Of a stretch of 19,023 bases of DNA, positions 1 to 9,391 are shown one piece after another. How positions within the stretch are numbered: the stretch's first letter is position 1; every line of letters begins with the position of its first letter. Both the position numbers and the translations under genes were made by a program. The notes below the pieces were generated by a model. That model was not told where the DNA came from. It ran no database searches and saw only the letters and a list, made by a program, of their open reading frames with translations. This DNA comes from Phoronis ovalis (lineage: Eukaryota; Phoronida; Phoronidae), in NCBI GenBank assembly GCA_028565635.1, contig JAOXYB010016687.1, positions 1 through 19,023 of the forward strand, in the 5' to 3' direction.

Positions 1-140
1 AGAAAGGTATTTTTCAAGAATCACTGCCCAAAAAATTACAACCCCCCCCCCTTTCGTGGTGCACAAAAATTCATGACCCCCCCCCTTTTGCCTGGCACAA
101 AAATTCGTGACCCCTGTTTGCACCAACCCCCCCCTCTGTG
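1..140. repeat. C-rich short tandem repeat at window edge
   Basis: Runs of 7-10 C alternate with a recurring segment: CACAAAAATTCATGACCCC at about 62-80, then CACAAAAATTCGTGACCCC about 35 bases later. The unit is about 35-40 bp and degenerate, and no reading frame is supported. Similar C-tract-plus-AT-rich units occur at 2530-2640, 2960-3020 and 14860-15000, so they may be related repeats, though I could not align them rigorously. The repeat may continue beyond the left edge. Confidence 0.6.
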
Positions 141-337
141 GTAATTTCTGACCAGTCCCTTAGTATTATAAATCTGTAATTTAACAACTGGCTATTCTAT
201 ATTCAGTCTGAATACTTTATATTCAGTAAGTTGTTTTTACCAAGTCAACAAGCCGAGTCAAGCTAACTGTTCTGTTCCGGCAAATGGCCGGTATTGTTAC
301 AGTATAAAAAGAATTTTCATTTCTAGAGAATACTTAC

Positions 338-1653
338 AGATGTTGTTTCTGCCTTCTCGCATAAAGCCACTTGAGCATCATCAGTGCCCCTGATTGTAAA
401 TGTCAAATCACTACGGCGGTTCGTAGTATACCAAGTTTTATAGGAATAAAGATTTGGCGTGTAAACGGAAATTGCTGGAAATGAATACAAAACTTAGTAG
501 TAAATCTCAAGCAATGATAATCATCGCAGTCATTGTCATCATCATCAACATTGTGATTGTCATCAGCATGATATAAGCATTGATTATAACACCGGACGGA
601 TATACAATGAGTATATCTCTCCATCAACATTATTTTCATCGTTATTTTTAACATTATATCAACTTACTGACCATTGTTGGCATTTTGAACAATTTCGCCT
701 GTGTCAAATTTCACAGGTTTGACTTTCCGATATTTATTGTAACGACAAAATATGCAAGCAACAAAGTTTGAGCTCCATGATGCGCCTAATTGTCAGCTGC
801 GCATTCAAGTTGTATGTGTAAAGAATGTGCATGTAGCAATTAACTGCATATTTTGTTATTATAATATCAAGCACACTTAACACAATATTTATTTTTTTAC
901 CCGTATTACAGTTGTCTCCTATGTAACCAGCGTCACACGTGCATTTTGTCAACTGACAAGTTCCAACTATACAAGGACTCCTTCTTTGACAATTGGGCGA
1001 TTCTAAAAAAATAACATTGAAAATCCACTGAACATCAATTTGGAAACTTATTTTCCTCTTTCAAATAATTAGGTACTGTATATTCAACCTCTTTCAAAGT
1101 GTTGACAAACATATTCTACAATCAAGTGCTCGCAATAGTTTTATTTGACTACAGGATTTGACGCTGGCACCATTGACAAATTTACAAATAGTTGCTATGA
1201 AAAGTACGTTCCGGCCCACAATTGCGCACCGCCCATTAGCAGTGAAAATATAGTATTTGCACACTTTTTTTGCTTATTTGGTAATAATTATTTTCAATAT
1301 GTTTATTTTTTAGGCAATTTTGTAAACACTGTTTACCTACCCATTGCTAAAACATTTATCCATCCATCAGCTGATACAGTCTGTTTATCCTCTTCAGTCA
1401 TCTCACCACACCTCTTGGAATTTGCAACATCATAATTAACGCTATTACATAACCCCTTTTTCGTAGCACAATATTGAGCGCAACGACCCAAGGTAGTGAA
1501 AGAGAAATTATTAGGCGCCGTCATATCTGTAACTCTGGTCCGCTGACCATGTAAAATAAAATACCAGGAACCTTCTTGTTGTTGTTGGCTTTCGACTTCA
1601 TGAATTAAGGTGGTGTATATCCATAAAAACGCAAAGAAATGATATAGCTGCAT
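338..1653 (-). CDS. Secreted PAN/apple-like plus EGF-like protein, 3' end outside window
   Basis: Four exons on the minus strand, read as 1653-1341, 1002-901, 698-668 and 389-338. Phases agree at every junction (1, 1, 2, 0) and all introns are GT-AG. Exon 1 begins with a hydrophobic signal peptide (about residues 1-22, start MQLYHFFAFLW). A cysteine-patterned segment follows (CAQYC, then spaced C residues, ending near DGWINVLAMG) that resembles a PAN/apple domain. Exon 2 encodes one EGF-like module with the typical ending CTCDAGYIGDNC. Exons 3 (31 nt) and 4 (52 nt) encode NANNGQGTDDAQ and CEKAETTS. They rest only on splice signals and phase, so they are the weakest part. The joined 498 nt give 166 codons with no stop. 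The gene is probably an extracellular or cell-surface protein; I do not recognise an ortholog. Domain calls are by eye. Confidence 0.62.
511..570. repeat. Imperfect ATC/ATG trinucleotide-rich tract
   Basis: Repeated TCATCA/CATTGT steps, including TCATCATCATCAAC, form a short microsatellite-like stretch inside the predicted intron between exons 3 and 4 of the PAN/EGF-like gene. The open frame across it on the minus strand is Asp-rich only because of the repeat. Confidence 0.5.
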
Positions 1654-2497
1654 CTGTAATGGCGTAGGAAACCAGGATTACATTTCGTGTTCAGTGTTGC
1701 TGTTAGTTCTGTTTTTGGGGTACACATACACATTCATATCTATAACCTTTATGTATTTCAAACGAAAATCAATAAAACGATTGCATGATTTGGTCTTTTC
1801 ATGCATCCCCACCGATAGCAAATGCCAGAGATAAATATTTAAGCAGGAAATCGAAGTTAAAAAGAATTAAGGGAATTCATTAATAACACCCTTCTTGTTC
1901 ACTACAATGTGAAACAATGAACTCTATATATATATACGTGGATGTTGTAGAACTATATATTATATATGTATGTACCGGTACGTATATGTTGTGGAAACAA
2001 TCTGTAAAACGTTATAAATTTATTATTAAATTTAAGTAATGCTCGATGAAAGCACAAAATTATTAATTTTTTATAATATGTCGGCTTCCAACTTAGAAAT
2101 GAAGTGGGGCCTTTAATTGTTAATGACGGTTATTGGACAAGTGAAAGACCAGATACAACTGAAAGACTGTTCATACTGCGACTTGACAGATACCAAATTA
2201 TTTATTATAATTTACATTATCTGGCTCTCAGACAACTGTCGTAAACAACATATAAGAAATACTGTCCAAACGTACTAAAATTTTAAAAGGACTATGACTA
2301 GAGATCTAGACTATTGTAAAAAATTACAACATTATTGCTTATTTTATTTTAAAATTCCATTGCTTCTTGTCAACATAATGCCACTGAGTGGATTTACATG
2401 GCAACATATTGTCAATGTCAAACTATCTGCTTTCGCAATTTATTTTTCAGTTCATATAAATATTTATGTAACAGGCCAGCGCGATTAATTTTTACTA
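1654..2497. other. Gene-free DNA, upstream of the PAN/EGF-like gene
   Basis: AT-rich and without a supported exon on either strand. It includes a TA-rich stretch at about 1924-1994 with TATATATATA and the palindrome GTACCGGTAC. Reading the minus strand, this is the promoter side of the PAN/EGF-like gene and also the place where the missing HDHD2 terminal exon would be expected. I found no such exon. Confidence 0.5.
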
Positions 2498-3044
2498 GTC
2501 CATTAATTATGTCAACAATTTTTAGGCAATTTTTTACCCCCCCCTCCCCCCCCTTGTCAACAACTGTCAAACTTTCAGTGACCCCCCTAATAAAATTATG
2601 TCAAAAAAAAATGTACACCCCCACTTATTAGGGATTAAATAAATTGATATCGCGCACAGTACACCTAAAATTTATAGTCTGTCTAGTCCGGGGACAAAAC
2701 ATAAACTTACATCGAATAGCAAGCAAGCGCTCAAAGCGACAGCACGTGGATTTTATAACTGTTACTTGATGTTGCCGCTGCAGTAAGAAACGGGCATTTG
2801 TTAGATTCTCTAAAGCTGGCCTTAGCGGTGACTTCAATAACGCATGCACCTTTCATCAAAGAAAGCCGACTACAATCTTCAATAAAAACAAAGAATTTTT
2901 CTTCAAAGAAGTCGGTACCAAACTTAAGTAAAAATAACATTGTTGACGTCAATTTATCTTGAACTCCCCCCTCCCCCATGTCAACAATTGTCAAACTTCT
3001 TCAAACCCCCTCCCCCCCCTATTTTGTTGACATAATTAATGGAC
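2498..3044. mobile_element. 547-bp element with perfect 21-bp terminal inverted repeats (MITE-like)
   Basis: Positions 2498-2518 (GTCCATTAATTATGTCAACA plus A) are the exact reverse complement of 3024-3044. Just inside each end lies a C-rich stretch with a shared 20-bp core, TGTCAACAAnTGTCAAACTT, at 2555-2574 and 2979-2998 (19 of 20 identical). The two cores run in direct, not inverted, orientation. The right end continues into GGCCCC. From memory, the pattern of GGACGGCCCC-type ends, a TGACGTAATTTATGG-like terminal motif and internal C-tracts resembles a common dispersed repeat in animal genomes. I see no clear target-site duplication and no transposase. The central part (about 2640-2940) is not C-rich and may be a later insertion. 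Confidence 0.68.
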
Positions 3045-3170
3045 GGCCCCAAAGGCATAACAATCAAAATCTTATAAATCTCTCTTAAATTCTGCCTCAC
3101 TTTTTGAAGAAAAAAAATTTTAAGATTTTTTTACTACACGGAAGCAAAAACGAGTATGCTGCTTGCTTAC

Positions 3171-4355
3171 ATCTCCGATCATCACCGCTTCCTCTGGTTG
3201 ACAACCAAAGTTACTGAGTGCTCCTAAGAAAAAGTTTCGCTCTGGTTTTCCTACCACTTCAGCTTGTGTGCCAGTCGCAAATTCCAAACCCTCCACAAAT
3301 GGTCCTAAAATATTTTAGTATTTAAATAAATTGAAATATTTTAGAACACTGAAGATAAGAAAAAAATATGTTCATTGTGAAAATACTATTAACAACATCT
3401 ATCCAAGTGTACAAGAATTCTATTTTTCTATTACGTGTGTACTTTTTTATGCAAGACTAGTGCATATAACGTCTGGATATAGATGGTTTTATATTATTTC
3501 TGTACAAATGTCATCTGGATTGGCAACTGATTTTTCATCGGATTTTAGCTCGGTTTGCTTATAACTGCAGTTATTATCACTGTATACAATTTATTATTGA
3601 AATGAATTAATTACCAGGTCCAAGTGCCAGACCATCTTTCTTTTTAAAATATCTTGCTTTGTGGATTGCAATAAGAGGTGCACCATTTAATATCAATCTG
3701 TAATAGACAAAACAGTTGATCTAAAATCATACATTTTACCATGGTCCTCGGGGGGAATTGTTACTTATAAAATCTTCTTTTGTGTAAACAAATGGGAAAG
3801 ATGCTGATAACTACATATATCAATGAATTATGCATTTGGGTATTCTTTCCATGAATAGCGAAATGAAATTGATATAAATTTTTGTTAACTTAAACACATA
3901 AAAAATTAAAACTGAGCACCCATGCCACATTGAAGTATCTGCAATTACAAAACAAACCTAAATGCCCTATTCATTGGATCATAATCAAAATAGCTAGGAG
4001 CTAAGCCAATAACAACAGCATTTGGATTGTTTTGAGAAATCCCTTGAAAATCTTCCAAAGCACAGTCTTCCAAACACAGCATAGGTGTCAATCCTCTAGC
4101 TTTCACTAAATCATAAGCAGCAGTTAAAGAGGTATATATTTCTTCAGGCTGAATATCAAATCCAAGCTTTATAAGTCTCTCGTAAAGTATCCTTTTGGGC
4201 TCTTTAGTTGTATTAGTAACAAATCGAACTTTTAAGGCAGATTTTCGAAGTCTTTGTAATGCTGCTTGAGATCCTGGAACAGCTTTATCTTCAATATGTA
4301 TAGTACCACTCAAGTCTATAAGAACTGCCTTTAAATTTCGTGTGGCTGTTGACAT
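3171..4355 (-). CDS. HDHD2: HDHD2-like HAD-family phosphatase, terminal exon(s) not found
   Basis: Minus-strand exons are 4355-3958, 3697-3615 and 3304-3171, with consistent phases (2, 1, 0). The protein aligns by eye along its length with animal HDHD2, a HAD-superfamily hydrolase. Motif I reads LIDLSGT: the nucleophile Asp is present and the usual second Asp is Ser, as I recall for HDHD2. Motif II is FVTNTTK. The cap segment has [20 protein letters not shown]. Motif III has VVGKPE, and motif IV begins VMIGD exactly at the third donor (GTAAGC). The three exons give 205 codons, against about 259 residues in the human protein. Missing is the stretch that should start with the second half of motif IV (acidic DD, then GAQ). 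I chose the start MSTATRN because the family begins close to this point; see the alternative upstream start. Substrate unknown. Confidence 0.88.
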
Positions 4356-4472
4356 GCTGCCGCTGGATGTCCAGCGCCTTCCTGGTTCTGCTCTCATGGT
4401 GCTGCTATAAACTGCAGTGCAAAGTCTGATCGCATTAGTTGCTAAATATTCAATTTTCACTAGACCAAGCAT
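4356..4472 (-). other. Possible 39-residue N-terminal extension of the HDHD2-like protein
   Basis: The frame stays open upstream of MSTATRN, with in-frame ATGs at 4397 (MRAEPGRRW) and 4472 (MLGLVKIEY). Translation from 4472 would add 39 residues with several Arg and few acidic residues, somewhat like a mitochondrial targeting peptide. The bases just 5' of the 4472 ATG on the minus strand read TTTTTAACAG, a good splice acceptor. The exon may therefore simply begin here after a 5' UTR intron. Confidence 0.35.
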
Positions 4473-5342
4473 CTGTTAAAAATGTTTCCAATGTCAAACA
4501 TATATCCAATAACCCACAAGTTTTTAATAATTTGTACAAAATCAAAAAACTTGTTTTTCCACACTTTCTTCCTGTGGGCGCAGACATATTGAATACCGCG
4601 AGATTTGGACGTGATTATCCTCCATAGCATAATCCATGCATGTGGCACGTGAAGGTACTGCCAAATAGGATTTGTATGGATTTCTCTGTATTTTAGACAC
4701 TATTGCGAAAAAAACATATCTTAATACGATAAGCTGGGTATTTGACGGTTATTGGTATATAATACCATCGTAACTTACTAATACTACAGTTTTTACTTTA
4801 AATTTAATATAAACCGGTATTAAAATACTAAAAAAAGTAAGTTTAAATAATTATCACTTAGTTACACTCTTAGTCTTAGTCTTACTGAGTCTTTAATAGA
4901 CTTAGTAATATGCAGTTGATTCACTGTCAGAGCTGGGATTATCTTAATATATTACAATTTAGTACAGGCAAAAAAGTGATAGATAGTATTCAAGTCAAAG
5001 ATGAATATTCTCTTTGACTTTGGAGCCCTCTTTAGCCATTATACTCATAGGCCCAAACCTGCAATGTTGAGTATACTATATTAGTCCCAGTCGTGACTAA
5101 GACCCTTGTTTCAGATACATTCTACAGTACTTATACTATAGTTTAAAATGATATTACCTATATAACCTGTCTGCAGAGCCCTGAAGGTCCACAGAGTGAA
5201 ATAGCCCCTAGATCTAGAATTTATATAATACTTATGAGACTCTATTAATATTATTTCTTTATATTTTAGATTTAAATACATATTTAATATATTAATATAT
5301 TAAAACAAGACCAAATCATAAACTGATAATCTTCCCACCGAC
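4473..5342. promoter_or_regulatory. Divergent intergenic region between HDHD2-like and exonuclease genes
   Basis: About 0.9 kb separates two genes transcribed away from each other, so both promoters must lie here unless there are remote 5' exons. The DNA is AT-rich with repeated TTAGTC/GACTTAG steps near 4868-4910. A somewhat more GC-rich patch with CACGTG (4645-4650) lies on the HDHD2 side. I see no clear TATA box and no coding exon. Confidence 0.45.
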
Positions 5343-8300
5343 ATGGATAAACTCATGAGAAAACTGAAGAGAAAATTCCAAGCTATAAAAGCCGAAATTT
5401 TATATGAAGAGTCTGCAGGAATTGTTGATGCATTTCCAGAGAAAAAAAGAAAGATACAGACTTCAGAGTATTGTTTTCTGGATAAAAACAATGACAGTAC
5501 TAAACAGAGAAGGAACATGTCTCAAGGAAATTGTAGTAATATGTACAATGAAGGCAGCGTGAGAGATAAATGTCGAGACGATAAGCAAAGAACAAATATT
5601 AAAAATCTTTTTGATCAAAAGGTGACGAGTTTTGGTATAAATGGAGATGCTGGTATGAATGCAGCCACAAGCACAACCAGCACTGTAAATAATAGCTGGT
5701 TAAGTAGCTGTGAAGAAAGTAATAAGCTTGACTCGAGTATAGAAGCTAACAAGTTGAATAAGACACCAACCGAACAGAAGAGACTTACTAAAAGAGTGCA
5801 GCGCCTGTTAAGTGCCAAGGTTCATAAAAAAAATAAGAATCAGAAAATTTTCTTAGAAAAAAATGGTGTTTTAAAAAATACTGTTACAAATGGAAGCACA
5901 AGTTCTTGTGAAGAATGTGATTCTGGTATTTCTGACATGGGTGAAAATTGTTTGTCAGAAAACTCTAGGAGATGGAACTGTTCGACCAGCACTGTAGCAG
6001 ATATATCAAATAAAACTGATTTCAATGAGCAGGAAGAATTATATGTAAAGGTGACTCGGCGGATTGTTGCCTTGGATTGTGAATTTGTTGGGGTAGCTCC
6101 GAAAAATACCAATGGTCTTGGTAAGTCATAACTAATGCAGGTTTTGTTTATAAAAATAAAATCTGTTTTTAGTATGCTTGTGATCTGTTTGTCAGTTGAA
6201 TCTAATTTCTTGTTTGATGTCAATTTTACAGCTAGTTCAATTAATAGGTGTTAACCGTGTTTGACAAAGTAATGTTCATGAAATATTTACCAGGAGAAGA
6301 ACAAGTTAAATGGTTCTGGTTTTAGTAGATTAGATAGCATGTTATGTTAGATACAATGTAATAAGATATGAATTGATCATAGTCACAACACCAAGTCTCC
6401 CACCTGTACAACTCAAGTCAGAAAGACCTGGAGCAGTATGTACAAGCCACTTTGGTGTTGTTAGCAGCTGGAACATGATTTGTAACTGGGAGTGAGTTGC
6501 AATAAACTCTGCAACAATTTTTAAGTGATGTTCTAATTTTCATTTTATATCCTTTTAGGACGATGTAGCATAGTAGATTACTATGGTAACATCTTATGTG
6601 ACATGTATGTTCGACCAGATCAGCCAATTATAGACTACAGAACACCATGGAGTGGTATCAGAAAGCGAGATCTTGTGAAAGCTGTACCATTCGAAAATGC
6701 TTACAATCACATTACAGCCATACTAAAGGTAGTTATACATGCAAGTTTGCCGCATAGTACCCGAGGCAAAAAATATAACTACTCAATTTTGTCTCAGCAT
6801 TGTATGGGCACATAAAAACACATTTATTTAAAGTTAGAAGCTGTTTCTTGTATTGTCTGGCAAACAACTGATCATTATGACCTGCAATTATTGATTGAAC
6901 AGTAGTAATTTTACTGAAACTCACTGAACTTACTGTAATTGATATTTTCTGTAGTTGTGAAATTGTCCACAATCCTGCTATGATAAACATATTGTTTTCC
7001 TGTTTAATATTTTTAACAAATCTGCTGTTTGGTAATCTATGAACTACAACATGTCTGTACAGCCAAAAATATTCACACCGTATTTCTTTTCATCCACCGA
7101 TAGTGAACATCTGACCAATAGGTAACTGACCAATAGACGGTGAAGTGAACCTAACGCATTCTGTAAATGAACTGTGAAGCAGTTCTCTGCATGCACTTGT
7201 GCAATTCATTCACAAAATATGATATGCTGGAGACGTTTGGGTCGGTGACCACCTGGCCCACCAAGTGCATGCAAATTATTTGCTTAAAATACCGTCTGGG
7301 AAGTCGGAATAGGAATGTTTGTGCCTGACAACAGACATGTAGTCATTATTGTGCCACGTTGTGTTTTTACAGGATAAAATAATTATTGGTCACTCTGTCC
7401 ATAATGATTTCAAAGCTTTGCACTATCATCATCCCTCAAAAGAAGTTAGAGACACTTCAACATATCATCCACTACGACAAATGGCTTGCTTTGATACTCG
7501 GACGCCTGTGTCACTCAAACGACTGAGTCAGGTTCTGCTAGGTAATGACAAACAATTCTTAAATATGCATCACCTCATTGTACATTCTATTTCTGCTGGG
7601 CAGATTGTTTGAGAGGTATATTTGTCATCACTGACTGACATTTTTATGTTTTAATACAAATTTTATTTTGACTTTGCAATTACTCAAAAAAGAGTTTCCA
7701 GAGTGATATGGCTGGAAAAAAGGTGTGGCAGGCGTATGTTTATTTTTAATAGTATCCCCAGGGGAAATCTTTAAGTCACTGTTTACCACATTTCCAAATA
7801 TTTTCACCTTGAATAGATCCTTAACCTGGATTTATATCATTGCTTTATTTGAATGATTCCCCTTAAGTTCTGATGCAGGAGAACTTCAAATTATAAACAA
7901 ATCTACACTTTTGGTTTTAAATTGTGTCTCTTTTTCTGTACAAATTTCTCAGTATGATCCATGTCTCTGACAGTGGTACATCATCAGGACATTGTAAATT
8001 ATGCTACTATATTAGCAAGGCTTAAGTTGCCTTACGGGAGTTCATCCAATCATTCTATGACAATTGCACTTCTAAATAGTTAGCGAAGGTTAGCAAGCTA
8101 ACATTTGTGCAAAAAGTAGGGCAAGTGGTTTCCTTGCCAAAAAATGGGACAATGTTGTAAACAAGCATTACACCTAATATGGCAGAGGCAATGCAGGACA
8201 TTTTGAGGTGTGGCTCAAAATACCAAATAAAAATTTTAGCACAATTTTGCATATAGACCGGGCTTACAGCATGTATTTCACTCTTTCAGGAAAAAGAATT

Positions 8301-8558
8301 CAGAGGGGAGAACATTGCTCTGTAGAAGATGCACGTGCTACAATGGAATTATACAAACTTGTTGCAAATAGATGGGAAAAGGAATTAAGAGACAAGGAAC
8401 TGGCAAAAAAATATGGAACCCTTATTTCAAGAAAGCTGAAACATAAACAAAGTCCCAAGAGTTTAAAAACTAAGACCAAAGCTAACCCTAGCAATTATAG
8501 TTACAGGTCATACTTAGATGATGAATATTGGCCTACCAGTTTATACACAGTCTTCTAA
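5343..8558 (+). CDS. DEDDh 3'-5' exonuclease of the ISG20L2/AEN family, complete
   Basis: Four exons, 5343-6120, 6559-6728, 7373-7541 and 8290-8558, join to 1386 nt (461 residues plus stop) with GT-AG introns and matching phases (1, 0, 1). An in-frame TAA 15 nt upstream supports the start, and the context GACATGG is good. Residues 1-240 are hydrophilic and low-complexity, rich in Lys, Asn and Ser, with basic clusters such as KKRK that could be nuclear or nucleolar signals. The C-terminal half is the exonuclease domain with all five expected active-site residues: D245 and E247 in ALDCEF, D328 in HSVHNDF, H381 and D386 in EHCSVEDA. The IDYRTPWSGI and RDTS motifs are typical of ISG20L2, AEN and REXO4. 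The closest match by memory is ISG20L2, an exonuclease of pre-rRNA processing, but AEN is not excluded. A basic tail follows the domain. Confidence 0.93.
7111..7136. repeat. Short direct repeat CTGACCAATAG x2
   Basis: CTGACCAATAG occurs at 7111-7121 and 7126-7136, a 15-bp period, inside the second intron of the exonuclease gene. Both copies contain CCAAT on the plus strand. No function is assigned. Confidence 0.6.
7188..7273. repeat. 12-bp inverted repeat pair within intron 2 of the exonuclease gene
   Basis: TGCATGCACTTG at 7188-7199 is the exact reverse complement of CAAGTGCATGCA at 7262-7273, leaving a 62-nt loop. The arms could form a stem in the unspliced transcript or be the ends of a tiny degraded element. 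No target-site duplication is visible. Confidence 0.45.
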
Positions 8559-9391
8559 AAGTACATTTGACAATTTTTTCACCGTCAAAAATTAAAATAT
8601 TCGCTTTTAATCAGTTTTACACTTTACAAAAAACAGGTCCAACAAATACTCTCAAAGCTTGGTATATATACATACGTTACTGTTAAAACGTATTAAGAGA
8701 GGGCCTGCAAATTTTTCTGATTTTGGGGCTAAAGGGGTTGCGTAGTTTCAATTACAGGGGGATGGTGAGCTAATTTTTATTGTGAAGGAAGGGTGCGATG
8801 AGGTTGAATTATTAGAGGTTGGAGACAAAATTCAGTTTCCATCTTCCTGATAATTTTTAATGGAACAACCCCAAGTGTGCAGTACATGTTTGCACCAACA
8901 GTCATAAGCAAGCTATTTAGAAAGGATATCAGTGGGTACATTTTCTGTTTTGTAGTAAAGAACTGACTACTTAGTATATAAGTAATAACATAAAAAAATT
9001 ATTTATAATTATTATAAGTTAATTGTGTGAGCACTAATATGTGGAATGAGCCATGTTATTAGACTGAGATTAAGACATATTGCAGCCTAATGTAATGATG
9101 CATCTACATGTATAGCCATAATAAATTCTGGCAATTCAATGTTTGCCTTTACCATATCCATATCTAATGACACACTTCCAGGCAATAACAAAGCAGCTAA
9201 ATCCTTCTTCAGCAAATAATTTTGGGAAATAATAATTAACCATATTATGAGACAGTGCATGAAAGTAGTATTTCTTTCAAGAAAACAACAGGTTCCAGTT
9301 TTGTGTAAATTGTCTGTAACTTGTAACTGAGTACAGAAGATGTACCAATATCAATAAACATTTTATCATGACTAGTATTCATTGAATTCCT
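8559..9391. other. Gene-free stretch between two convergent 3' ends
   Basis: The plus-strand exonuclease gene and the minus-strand HYPK gene end facing each other here. Candidate plus-strand poly(A) signals are ATTAAA at 8591-8596, AATAAA at 9120-9125 and AATAAA at 9353-9358. The part at about 8695-8880 has several G-runs (GGGGCT, GGGGTT, AGGGGGAT) and ends in AATGGAACAACCCC. It looks like a decayed dispersed repeat. No exon is supported. Confidence 0.5.

Noticed and set aside
1145-1435. Plus-strand 96-codon frame
   Set aside because: It is antisense to exon 1 of the PAN/EGF-like gene, whose signal peptide, cysteine pattern and splice phase are stronger evidence.
2944-2951. Second TGACGTCA (CRE) inside the inverted-repeat element
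   Set aside because: It is part of the repeated TTGTTGAC-type motif of the element and not next to a promoter, so it is probably coincidental.
2628-2994. Minus-strand frames inside the 547-bp element
   Set aside because: They have no transposase motifs or homology, and cross the element's repeat modules.
3112-3170. Read-through of HDHD2 exon 3 into the intron, ending [16 protein letters not shown] and stop
   Set aside because: The donor GTAAGC is good and the read-through residues do not match the family; a truncated product would lack motif IV.
4439-4648. Small frames on both strands at the HDHD2 5' end
   Set aside because: They have low-complexity, no-homology translations overlapping the probable promoter or UTR.
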